Translations under genes and position numbers: made by a program
The notes under the pieces: generated by a model
Database searches by the model: none
Told to the model about the DNA's origin: nothing
Seen by the model: the letters and a program-made list of their open reading frames with translations, nothing else
Origin: Cephalotus follicularis
Taxonomy: Eukaryota; Streptophyta; Magnoliopsida; Oxalidales; Cephalotaceae
Direction: 5' to 3'
Length of the DNA stretch: 64,000 nt
Assembly: GCA_001972305.1 (NCBI GenBank)
Contig: BDDD01001636.1
Span: forward strand, 149,199 to 213,198
Shown here: positions 45,041-56,300 of the stretch, one piece after another
Layout of the letters: every line of letters starts with the position of its first letter
Position numbering within the stretch: the first letter of the stretch is position 1

Positions 45041-47338
45041 TGTCACACCCCGTTCCCGATAAGACATCATTAAAGCAGTAAAGGCAATCAATATAACGTT
45101 ATCCAGCTTATACAGATATGATAAAATTAAAAACTTCGATTCCATTCACATGTGCGGAAGCATTTAACAACAAGCTACATAAACAAACCGAATCAAGCGT
45201 CCCATACCGCATGATTCCAACATTTTAACATAATAGAGCAATCGTCGATTGCCCATAAACGGGGCATGATCAAAAGTCGATCAACACCATTAATACATTA
45301 ATCCAAAATAATACGGGTCTCAATACATTGTTAAAACATTTAATTAAACAACAAAACTCCATTTCCCCACAGATTCACCGCGTACGGTCGATCCACATCA
45401 CTGCATCAATCTGTAATAGTAGGGGGTTAGCCTCTGTCCTCACTCGGCTAAATCATAAGTATAATTCAAGGTCAGTGATAATGAATGTCATGAAATAAAT
45501 GCACTCATGATGCAATATATAACATATCGCCACACGTACATATACATATGTATATATATATATATATATATATGCCAATAGGTGCAACCATGCCAAGTGG
45601 CCACCACTTCAAATCACCATCATGCCTCGAGGGCTGTAAAATCAAATCAAATCACTGTCTCAAAGGACAATCAAATCACTATACGAAGAGCGCCGCCATC
45701 TCCTAGCCCTGACGTCGTACTCTTTCATCGGCCCCCGACTCCCGGGTCACGAAGCAAGGCAACAAATCAAACTCATGAAGCTCGCACTCTGTGTTCAGCA
45801 ATCATGGTCCCCCGTGTTACTTGCACTATGTGTTTAGTAACATTGTATTTGGGCGTCCCTAGACATCTCCTGGCACCTAGGAGTGCATCCCCGCCACCAG
45901 CCATCAGTGACACTCCGTCACCCCAGCCAGTACGGCATCAATCACAATCAACAAATCAATTCAATTCAAATCGTTTCCAAGTATTTTATAAAGTACTGGA
46001 AATAATACATTATATTAAAATGTATTGCATCTTTGAAACCATGTTTCAATCCATTGAAAACATACATTTATCAAAATATATATTTTCATATAAAATAATG
46101 ATTTATATAAAATCATGTACACATTTCTAAAATGAATAAAAACACTTTAGAATCATCCATATCTCAATTATCAATTCATTTCATATCAAATGCAATGCAA
46201 AGATATGCTCAAGTATGGGTCAGTCCCTAACCAGTCGGCTGTCTCCTTATGACAGTCGGCTGTCTTCCCTGGACAGCTGGCTGTCCTAGCTCTGGCAGTC
46301 GGCTGCCTGCCTTAACAGTCGGCAGTCTCCTTATGACAGTCGGTTCCTCTCCTTATCCAGTCGGCTGCCATCTCTTGGCAGTCGACTACTCAACCTTCTG
46401 CAGGTATGTTATATTAATTATATGAACAGTCGACTGGTTCTTACATCCAGTCGGCTGTTTCCTATTGAGTAGCGGGCTATCCGTACTGAACAGCTGACTG
46501 TTCTAGCCCGCCAGTCGGCTACCCGCCTTGGCAGTCGACTGGATTTACATCAGTAGGTAAAAACAGCAGAAAAATGCATGTCTTTCACACTTCAATCCAA
46601 CCAAACACGGGCATTCAACAACACTAACATACATTTATGCTCATAATACAGTCCATAGCATGCATTTCGTCCATTAACTTCCATTATAACGGAACTTGAA
46701 TAACAATTATGAAATTTTCCCCTACCTTAGAATTCCAAGTTTGGAATTGCAATCCACCTCTTTAAGTTCCAATCCGAGTTTTCAAGCCTCCGAATTTGTC
46801 CAGCAACTCCACCAAGTCTGGTTCGAGCTCCAAGTCCAAATTCCAAGCTCAAAATTGGAGAGACACAACTTCACTCTCTCTTTTTCTCTCCACTGTCCTC
46901 TCCCTCTTCACAACTTTCAATCTCTTTCAATTTGCTGATGACAAGAGGAGAGGAAGTGTGTTTTTATTGCCATTTTCGTGTCTCTCTCCTCACAAGCCGA
47001 CACAATCATCAATTTCGGTCTTCTCTCCCCTTTCTCTCTGCCAAATGAGTCTGCCAACACGTTTTTAACTGACACATCTCATGGCAGTCGGCTGTCTCTG
47101 CCGACACCATCCCCAGCCGGCTGTCTCTCACAACAGGCAGCTAGTTCCTTTCAAAGGGGGTCCAGTCGACTGTCCTTCCTGGGCAGTCGACTGCCCGCAA
47201 TGTATCAGCACTTTTCACACTTCAACTTTTGCTCAATTTTAACATTACAAAAGGGGAAAAGCCATAATTCTCATTAATTAAACACATAAATCCAATTAAA
47301 ATTACAACATTACAATGAGGAAAATCTCGGGCGTTACA
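45041..47338 (-). repeat. Gypsy-B right (sense 5') LTR, 2298 bp
   Basis: TGTCACACCCCGTTCCC to GGGCGTTACA. Contains the conserved CTCTGTCCTCACTCGGCTAA block (45432-45451), a (TA)n run (45550-45573), CTCCTAGCCCTGACGTCG and CTCCTGGCACCTAGG segments, a CAG-dialect array (46222-46550) and a second cluster (47081-47190). Both arrays lie on the U3 side in sense orientation. Confidence 0.9.
46222..46550 (-). repeat. CAG-N4-CTG palindrome array in Gypsy-B right LTR
   Basis: About 15 units. Perfect stems: GACAG-TCGG-CTGTC (46251-46264), GGACAG-CTGG-CTGTCC (46271-46286, 6-bp stem), GGCAG-TCGG-CTGCC (46294-46307). The last corresponds to GGCAG-TTGG-CTGCC in the left LTR: the stem is kept, the centre changed. 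Second cluster at 47081-47190 includes GGCAG-TCGA-CTGCC (near 47182). Confidence 0.9.
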
Positions 47339-47455
47339 AGACTCGCCGTGAATCAGCGCCGAACGCCGCGTCACGGCCGACAGCGAGTTGTGACTCACTG
47401 AGTCAACTCGCCGGACCTCAACAGGTCCGATCGCCACCCAAAAACGCCACACATT
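47339..47455 (-). repeat. Gypsy-A right LTR, piece 3
   Basis: AGACTCGCCGTGAATC..., collinear with 26642-26757 of the left LTR, including TGACTCACTGAGTCAACTCG. It passes into satellite at about 47455 without a clean LTR end. Confidence 0.88.
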
Positions 47456-48037
47456 TATATTTTATGGGTGTAATTGTAAATTTGTAAAAGATATATTTTA
47501 AGTCTTTTTTGGCTTTGTTTTTGCAGACAATATAAATATATCAATGTAAGTTGTTCGAGACAGTTTTTTCACCAGTGTTAGAAGAAAACGAAACTTGGCC
47601 GGTTCATTAGAAACGAGCCGTTGATCAATACTCTCCGCCACGCCTTAATTTTGGGGGCAAATTCGGGTTTCGAAATCATTTAGTGGGTCAATTTATCCTA
47701 TTTATATTTTAGGGGTGTGTGTAAATTTCTAAAAGTTATGTTTTAAGTCGATTTCTGCATTCTTTTTCTAGACAATATAAATACATCATTCTAAATTTCT
47801 TTGGACACAGTTTTTTCGCCCATGTTAGAAGGAAACAAAAATTGGTCGGTTCATTAGAAATGAGCCGCTGATTAATACTAACGGCTACACCGTGATTTCG
47901 GGAGCAAATTTGCGTTCTGAGATCGTTTATTGGGTCAGTTTATCCTATTTATATTTTAGGTGTGTAATTATAAATTTCTGAAGTTATGTTTTAAGTCGTT
48001 TTTGGGTTTCTTTTTGCAGACCATATAATTACATCAT
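47456..48037. repeat. Satellite, about 2.3 monomers
   Basis: Same monomer, with landmarks at about 47525, 47770 and 48020. Includes a GTTGTTCGAGAC-type and a GCCCATGT-type monomer. Ends with ATCAT (48033-48037), the left target duplication of the next solo LTR. Confidence 0.95.
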
Positions 48038-50301
48038 TGTAACGCTCGGGTTTTCGTTAAAGTGTAATGTTGCTTTTCCAATGTAATTTTTCACCTTGTG
48101 TTAATGGGAACCGTGTTTTTCCTCTTTTGTGTGTTGAAAGTTGCAAGAAAAGTGTGTTGGTGTGTTTTGAAGCAGGGGGCAGCCGACTGCCACAGGGAGA
48201 CAGCCGACTAGGCTCCCCTGGTGAAGGAACCAGCCACCTGCTGTGGGGAAGCAGCCGGCTGTGTGTGTGTTGGCAGAAACAGTCAACTGTCAGGCTTGGT
48301 GTGACAAAAGTGGGTGTTGGCTTTATATGGACAGAAGACAGGGAGAGGGGCCGGGTTTCTCCATAAAAACTCAAGCTTCTTCCTCCATCTTTATACTTTT
48401 TCACAGAGAGTTCAAAGAGAGTGTGAAAGAGTGAAATAAAAGGGAGTGAAAGTGTGTGTGTGTGTGTGGATCCAAGGAGCTTTGTGTTGAACCGTGGACT
48501 TGGAGGCTTGGACAGTGGCAAGAACGGACCAGTGGGAGTTGCTGGACGAGTTGGGGAGTGCAAAAGCCTTGGTTTTGGACTTAAAGAGGTGGATTGCAGC
48601 TCCTAACTTGGAGTTCTAAGGTAGGGGGAAAGTCATTTTTGTGATGTTAAGTTCGGTTTTAATGTTTTCCATGATATAAAATGCATGTATGTGTTGTGTA
48701 TTGAGCCCTGAATGTGTTGTTCCATAAATGTCCTGTGTTGGGATGGGTTTGGTGTGTGTTGTGGCTTGTTTTGGCTACTATTTTCTGCGTTTTCTGCAGA
48801 GTCCAGCCGATTGCCCGTGTTGGGTAGCCGACTGCTTAATGGTCCCAGTCGACTGTGCCTGAGGAGCCAGTCGACTGTCCATGTGTGCCTCTGGGAAGTG
48901 CCTGCAGAGGTTGCGTAGTCGACTGCTGTAGGTCAGCAGCCGACTGTTGAGTGTGGACAGCAGACTGACCTGAGGGACAGCCGACTGTCGAGTGTGAGCA
49001 GCCGACTGTCGAGGGAGACAGCCGACTAATTAGTGTGGTCAGCCGACTGCTAGTGTTGGGTAGCCGACTGTTTGAAGGCTAACAGCCGACTGCCAGTGAG
49101 GGACAGCCGACTGTTAGGGCCTGTTTTGCATTGTGAACATGTGTATGCATCGTGTATTGTGATGAGCTTCTTTGTAAAGCTTTATGAACTATTTTGAGCA
49201 TTGTGTTTCTGAGTTTGAACTGTTATATCACCTTTCTAGAAGTGCATTGTAGTTTAATGTAAAACATTACTTTACACGAAAATGTATGTTTTGAGAAAAT
49301 ATATATTTTCAAACCGTGAAAATGACTTCCAAAAACACCGTGAACCGAGTTTTATGATATTGAGAACCGAGAACCGTGACATCGTGAAAATGAACTTGTT
49401 TTCAAGTATTTTGTTTTATAAATTACTTGGAAAACTGTTTTGAGCAATGAGATGACTGTGATTGTGATTGAGCTTGACTGTGATTGCTGATTGTGATTGT
49501 GATTGTGACCGTACTAGTTGCGTGGCGGAGATGCCAGCGATGACTAGTGGTCGGGTCAACTCAGGGGCCAGGAGTTGGCTGGGTGACTCACTGCATCGTG
49601 ACCTGCTTCGTGCCGTCCGGAGTCGGGGCCGATGACGGGATGTACGACGTTGGGGCCAGGAGTTGGCGACGCTCTTCGTACCTACCGAGATTTGTGTAGT
49701 CCTTTTTGGGACGTGATTGTGAACCGTGAAATGTGATATCGTGTTATTGTGCATCGTGATACTGTGACATAGTGGTTTGACATATGTATTTCTATATTTA
49801 TATATATGCATCGAGATATAGTATGTACTGCATCATGTTGCATTCATACCTTGGTTTTGTTGATCTTATGTCGCTTTTATGACTTTGGCCGAGTGAGGAC
49901 AAAGGCTAACCCCCTACTATTGCAGATTGATGCTGCGTTTTGGATATCGCCGGGCATGGCTGTATCAGACAGTGAAGTGATGGAGTTTTATGCTTTAAGT
50001 ATTTTGTAAAGCAGTGTGCGAACATGTTATGCTTTGGCTCATGTACTAATGTTTAACGAGGTTGTTGTATCGACTTTTGCATCACGCTCCGTTTGTGGGC
50101 TTTTTAAGCAATGCTTTACTGTGGATGTTGTGGGGATCATGTGGTATGAGACGCATGGTTCCGTTTTCTTTCAACTTATAGTTAAATGCTTCCGCAAGTT
50201 TGATGTTTAATCAAAAGTTTTAAGTTTTATCGTTCTCTGTATAAGCTGGATGTTTGTTAAATTGCAATGTTGTATGTTGTTAATGCAAGCAGGGTGTGAC
50301 A
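48038..50301 (+). mobile_element. Solo LTR of a Gypsy-B-related family, 2264 bp
   Basis: TGTAACGCTCGGGTTTTC to ...AGGGTGTGACA, with perfect 5-bp duplications ATCAT (48033-48037 and 50302-50306) inside a satellite monomer. Sense is plus, opposite to Gypsy-B. Shared blocks include CCGAGTGAGGACAAAGGCTA (49889-49908) and GGCCAGGAGTTGG. Palindrome arrays lie at 48176-48292 and 48796-49118, the same two positions relative to the LTR start as in Gypsy-B. No internal coding. Short ORFs here (48057-48563 and others) are not genes. Confidence 0.92.
48796..49118 (+). repeat. CAG-N4-CTG palindrome array in solo LTR
   Basis: About 14 units in 320 bp, one every ~22 bp, nearly all CAGCCGACTG or CAGTCGACTG in sense orientation. 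The smaller upstream cluster (48176-48292) has GGCAG-CCGA-CTGCC at 48178-48191. The density and constant orientation are the clearest in the window. Confidence 0.92.
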
Positions 50302-53300
50302 ATCATTATAAGTTTTGTTTGAGACAGTTTTTTTGTCGATGTCATAATGAAACGAAACTTGGCCGGTTCATTTTAAATCAGCCGCTGATCAATACTGGTC
50401 GCTATACCTTGATTTCGGGGGCAAATTTGCGTTCCGATATCGTTTAGTAGGTCAATTAATCATATTTATATTTTAGGGGTTTAATTATAAATTTCTAAAA
50501 GTTATGTTTTAAGTAGTTTTCGACTTTCTTTTTTCAGACAATATAAATACATCATTGTAAGTTTCTTTGGAGAAAGTTTTTTCGCCGATGTCCGAAGGAA
50601 ACGAAACTTGGCCGGGTCATTGGAAACGAGCTGCTGATCAATTTTCAAAGCTACGTCGTGAATTCGGCCACTAATTCCCATTCCGAGATCATTTAGTAGG
50701 TCAATTTAACCTATTTATATTTTATGGGTGTAATTGTAATTCTAAAAGATATGTTTTAAGTCTTTTTCGGCTTTGTTTTTTCAGATAATATAAATATATC
50801 AATGTAAGTTGTTTGAGACAGTTTTTTCACCGGTGTCAGAAGGAAACGAAACTTGGCCGGCTCATTAGAAACGAGACGCTATTCAATACACTCCGCCACG
50901 CCTTAATTTCGGGGACAAATTCGGGTTCTGAAATCGTGTAGTGGGTCAATTTATCCTATTTATATTTTAGGGGTGTAATTATAAATTTCTAAAATTTATG
51001 TTTTAGGTCGATTTCGGCATTCTTTTTGCAGACAATATAAATACATCATCATAAATTTTTTTGGAAACAGTTTTTTCGCCCGTGTCAGAAGGAAACAAAA
51101 ATTGGTCAGTTCATTATAAATGAGCCGCTGATCAATACCAACGGCTACGCCGTGATTTCGGGAGCAAATTTGTGTTCCGAAATCGTTTATTAGGTCAATT
51201 TATACTATTTATATTTTAAGGGTGTAATTATAAATTTCTGAAAGTTATGTTTTAAGTCGTTTTCGGTTTTCTTTTTCCAGAACATATAATTACATCACTA
51301 TAAGTTTTGTTTGAGACAGGCTGTGATTTCGGGGGCAAATTTGCGTTATAAGATCGTTTAGTGGGTCAATTTATTCTATTTATATTTTAGCCGTGTAATT
51401 ATAAATTTGTAGAAGTTATGTTTTAAGTCGTTTTCGGCATTCTTTTTACCGAAAATATAAATACATCATTGTAAGTTTCTTTGGAGACAGTTTTTTCGCC
51501 GGTGTCATAACGAAACGAAACTTGGCCCGTCTATTGGATACGAGCCGCTGATCAATACTCACCGCTACGCCGTGATTTTTGGGGCAAATTCGGGTTCTGA
51601 GATCGTTTATTGGGTCAATTTATCGTATTTATATGTTAGGGGTGTAATTGTATATTTCTAAAAGTTATGTTTTAAGTCATTTTCGGGTTTCTTTTTGCAG
51701 ACCATATAATTGAATCATTATAAGTTTTGTTTGAAACAGTGTTTTCGCTGGTGTCATAATGAAATGAAACTTGGCCGGTTCATTTTAAATCAGCCGCTGA
51801 TCAATACTGGCCGCTATGCCGTGATTTCGGGGGCAAATTCGCGTTCCGAGATCGTTTAGTAGGTCAATTAATTGTATTTATATTTTAGGGGTTTAATTAT
51901 AAATTTCTAAAAGTTATGTTTTAAGTAGTTTTCGGCTTTCTTTTTTCAGAAAATATAAATACATCATTGTAAGTTTCTTTGGAGACAGTTTTTTCGCCGG
52001 TGTCAGAAGGAAACGAAATTTGGCCGGGACATTGGAAACGAGCCGCTGATCAATTTTCAAAGCTAGGCCGTGAATTCGAGCGCTCATTCCCGTTCCGAGA
52101 TCGTTTAGTGGGCCAATTTATCCTATTTATATTTTATGGGTGTAATTGTAAATTTCTAAAAGTTATGTTTTAAGTCTTTTTCGGTTTTGTTTTGCAGACA
52201 ATATAAATACATCATTTTAAGTTGTTCGAGACAGTTTTTTCGCCGGTGTCAGAAGGAAACGAAACTTGGCCGGTTCTCTAGAAACGAGCCACTTATCAGT
52301 TATCCCCGCAACACCCTGATTTTGGGGGGAAATTCGGGTTCTGAAATCGTTTAGTTGTTCAATTTATCCTATTTATATTTTAGGGGTGTAATTATAAATT
52401 TCTAAAATTTATGTTTTAAGTCGTTTTCGACATTGTTTTTGCAGACAATATAAATACATCATAGTAAATTTCTTTGGAGATATTTTTTTCGCCCGTGTCA
52501 GAAGGAAACAAAACTTGGCTGGTTCATTAGAAACGAGCCGCTGACCAATAGTAACCGCTACGCCATGATTTCGGGAGCAAATTTGCTTTCCGAGATCGTT
52601 TATTGGGTCAATTTATCCTATTTATATTTTAGAGGTGTAATTGTAAATTTCTAAAAGTTATGTTTTAAGTTGATTTCGGGTTTCTTTTTGCAGACCATAT
52701 AATTACATCATTATAAGTTTTTTTTGAGACAATTTTTTCGTCGGTGTCATAACGAAACGAAATTGGCCGGTTCATTTTAAATCAGCCGCTGATCAATACT
52801 CATATCTACGCTTTGATTTTGGGGGCAAATTCGCGTTCTGAGATCGTTTAGTAGGTCAATTTATCCTATTTATATTTTAGGGGTGTAATTATAAATTTCT
52901 TGAAGTTATGTTTTAAGTCATTTTCGACATTCTTTTTGCAGACAATATAAATACATCATTTTAAGTTTCTTTGGAGGCAGTTTTTTCGTCGGTGTCATAA
53001 CGTAACGAAACTTGGCCGGTCTATTGGAAACGAACCGCTGATCAATACTCACCGCTACGCCTTGATTTTTGGGACAAATTCGCGTTCAGAGATTGTTTAT
53101 TGGGTCAATTTATCGTATTTATATGTTATGGGGTGTAATTGTAATTTCTAAAAGATATGTTTGAAGCCGTTTTCGGGTTTCTTTTTGCAGACCATATAAT
53201 TGTATCATTATAAGTTTTGTTTGAGACAGTTTTTTCGCCGGTGTCATAACGAAACGAAACTTGGCCGGTTCATTTTAAATCAGCCGATGATCATTACTGG

Positions 53301-56300
53301 CCGCTATGCCGTGATTTCGAGGGCAAATTCGAGTTCCGAGATCGTTTAGTATGTCAATTAATCGTATTTATATTTTAGGGGTTTAATTCTAAATTTCAAA
53401 AATTTCTGTTTTAAGTCGTTTTCGGTTTTCTTTTTTCAGACAATATAAACTCATCATTGTAAGTGTCTTTGGAGACAATTTTTTCGTTGGTGTAAGAAGG
53501 AAACGAAACTTGGCCAGGTCATTGGAAACGAGCTGCTGATCAATTTTCAAAGTTACGCCGTGAATTCGGGCGCAAATTCCCATTCTGAGATTGTTTAATG
53601 GGTCAATTTATCCTATTTATATTTTATGGGTGTAATTATAAATTTCTAAAAGTTATGTTTGAAGTCTTTTTCGACTTTGTTTTTGCAGACAATATAAATA
53701 CATCATTGTATGTTGTTCGAGACAATTTTTTCGCCGGTGTCAGAAGGAAACGAAACTTGGCCGGTTCTTTAGAAACGAGCCGCTGATCAATACTCACTGT
53801 CACGCCTTGATTTTGGGGGCAAATTTGGGTTCCTAAATCGTTTGCTGGTTCAATTTATCTTATTTATATTTTAGGGGTGTAATTATAAATTTCTAAAAGT
53901 TATGTTTTAAGTTCTTTTCGGCATTTTTTTTTTGCAGACAATAAAAATACATCATTGTAAGTTTCTTTGGAGACAGTTTTTTTCCCCGTGTCAGAAAGAA
54001 ACAAAACTTGGCCGGTTCATTAGAAACGAGCCGCTGATCAATACTCACCGCCACGCCGTGATTTCGGGAGCAAATTTGCGTTCCGAGGTTTTTTATTGGG
54101 TCAATTTATCCTATTTATATTTTAGGGGTGTAATTTTAAATTTCTAAAAGTTATGTTTTAAGTCATTTTCGAGTTTCTTTTTGCAGACCATATAATTACA
54201 TCATTATAAGTTTTGTTTGAGACTGTTTTTTCGTCGGTGTCATAACGAAACGAAATTGGCCAGTTCTTTTTAAATCAGCCGCTGATCAATACTCACCGCT
54301 ACGCTGTGATATCGTGGGCAGATTCTTGTTCCGAGGTCATTTTGTTGGTCAATTTATCCTATTTATATTTTAGGGGTGTAATTATAAATTTCTAAAAAAT
54401 ATGTTTTAAGTCGTTTTTGGCATTCTTTTTGCAGACAATATAAATATATCATTGTATGTTTCTTTGGAGACAGTTTTTTCTCCGGTGTCATAACGAAAAA
54501 AAACTTGGCCAGTCTATTGGTAACGAGCCGCAGTTCAATACTCACCACTACGCCGTGATTTTTGGGTCAAATACGCGTTCCGAGATCATTTATTGCGTCA
54601 ATTTATCGTATTTATATGTTGGGGGTGTAATTATAAATTTCTAAAAGTTATGATTTCAGTCGTTTTCGAGTTTCTTTTTGCAGACCATATAATTGCATCA
54701 TTATAAGTTTTGTTTGAGACAGTTTTTTCGCCGGTGTCATAACGAAACGAAACTTGGACGGTTCATTTTACATCAGTAGCTGATTAATACTGGCCCTTAT
54801 TTCGTGATTTATGGGGTAAATTCGAGTTCCGAGATCGTTTAGTAGGTCAATTAATCGTATTTATATTTTAGGGGTTTAATTGTAAATTTCTAAAAGTTAT
54901 GTTTTAAGTCGTTTTCGGCTTTATTTTTTCAGACAATTGAAATACATCATTGTAAGTTTCTTTCGAGACAGTTTTTTCGCCGGTGTCAGAAGGAAACGAA
55001 ACTTGGTCGGGTCATTGGAATTGAGCCGCTGATCAATTTTCAAAGTTACGCCGTGAATTCGAGCGCAAATTCACATTCCGAGATAGTTTAATGGGTCAAT
55101 TTATCCTATTTATCTTTTAGGGGTGTAATTATAAATTTTTAAAAGTTATGTTTTAAGTCGTTATCGGCCTTCTTTTTGCAGACAATATAAATACATAATT
55201 GTAAGTTTTTTTGGAGACAGTTTTTTCGCCAGTGTCGGTCTATTGGAAACGAGCCGCTGATCAATACTCACCGTTACGCTGTGATTTTTGGGGCAAATTC
55301 GGGTTCCGAGATCGTTTATTGGGTCAATTTATCGTATTTATATGTTAGGGGTGTAATTGTAAATTTCTAAAAGTTATCTTTTAAGTCGTTTTTGGGTTTC
55401 TTTTTGCAGACCATATAATTGCATCATTATAAGTTTTGTTTGAGAAAGTTTTTTCGCCGGTGTCATAACAAAACGAAACTTGGCCGGTTCATTTTAAATC
55501 AGTCGCTGATCAATACTGACTGTTATGCCTTGATTTCGAAAATTCGCATTCTGAGATCGTTTAGTAGGTCAATTAATCGTATTTATATTTTAGGGGTTTA
55601 ATTGTATATTTCCAAAAGTTATGTTTTTAGTCGTTTTCTGCTTTCTTTTTTCAGACAATATAAATACATCATTGTAAGTTTCTTTGGAGACAGTTTTTTC
55701 ACCGGTGTCAGAAGGAAACGAAACTTGGCCGGGTCATTGGAAACGAGAAGCTGAACAATTTTCTTAGCTAAGCCGTGAATTCGGGCGCAAATTCGCGTTC
55801 CGAGATCGTTTAGTGGGTCAATTTAACCTATTTATATTTTATGGGTGTAATTGTTTTTGCAGACAATATAAATATATCAATGTAAGTTGTTCGATATAGT
55901 TTTTTCACCGGTGTCAGAAGGAAACGAAACTTGGCTGGTTATTAGAAATGAGCCGCTGATCAATACCCTCCGCCACGCCTTAATTTCGGGAGCGAATTCG
56001 GGTTCCGAAATCATTTTGTGGGTCAATTTATCCTATTTATATTTTAGGGGTGTAATTATAAATTTCTAAAATTTATGTTTTAAGTCGATTTCTGCATTCT
56101 TTTTGCAGATACATCATTGAAAATTTCTTTGGAGACAGTTTTTTCGCCCATGTCAGAAGGAAACGAAAATTGGCCGATTCATTAGAAACGAGTCGCTCAT
56201 CAACACTAGCGGTTACGCCGTGTTTTCGGGAGCAAATTTGCTTTCTGAGATCGTTTATTGGGTCAATTTATCCTATTTATATTTTAGGGGTGTAATTGTA

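Larger units (their letters stand above)
38474..47338 (-). mobile_element. Gypsy-B: chromovirus-like (Tekay/Del type) LTR retrotransposon
   Basis: Minus-strand element with two LTRs (38474-40288 and 45041-47338), both TGTCACACCCCGTTCCC to GGGCGTTACA, a perfect 5-bp target duplication AGACT (38469-38473 / 47339-47343), primer site (45025-45036), polypurine tract (AAGGAGGGGTGGA on the minus strand, 40289-40302), gag-protease (44928-43207) and pol (42988-40334). It sits in the right LTR of Gypsy-A; the left LTR copy of Gypsy-A shows the empty site (CAAGACTCACCGTG at 26640). The two LTRs differ in length and by about 5% in a sampled 200 bp. It is nearly full-length but with breaks. The Tekay/Del call rests on the C-terminal IN segment. 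Confidence 0.92.
24214..47455 (-). mobile_element. Gypsy-A: gag-bearing LTR retrotransposon with nested insertions
   Basis: Minus-strand element. Left LTR 24214-27515, interior 27516-30482, right LTR in three pieces (30483-31296, 36846-38473, 47339-47455) separated by Copia-2 and Gypsy-B. The LTR sense start is TGTAACGCTCCG and the sense end GGGTGTGACA; a primer site matching initiator-Met tRNA lies next to the right LTR. The interior contains a gag region but no recognisable reverse transcriptase or integrase core. Sampled LTR stretches differ by about 3-5% by eye; with the commonly used rice rate this suggests roughly one to two million years, very approximate. The outer right end is not clean. 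Confidence 0.85.

Noticed and set aside
45550-45573. (TA)n run (also 38976-38998) as a regulatory site
   Set aside because: Simple microsatellite in the same position of both Gypsy-B LTRs; no further support.
48057-48563. 168-codon minus ORF in the solo LTR
   Set aside because: Opposite to LTR sense, proline/serine/threonine low-complexity product, no family resemblance.
48796-49118. CRISPR-like spacing of short repeats
   Set aside because: Eukaryotic LTR context, units only ~10 bp, irregular spacing and no spacers of constant length.
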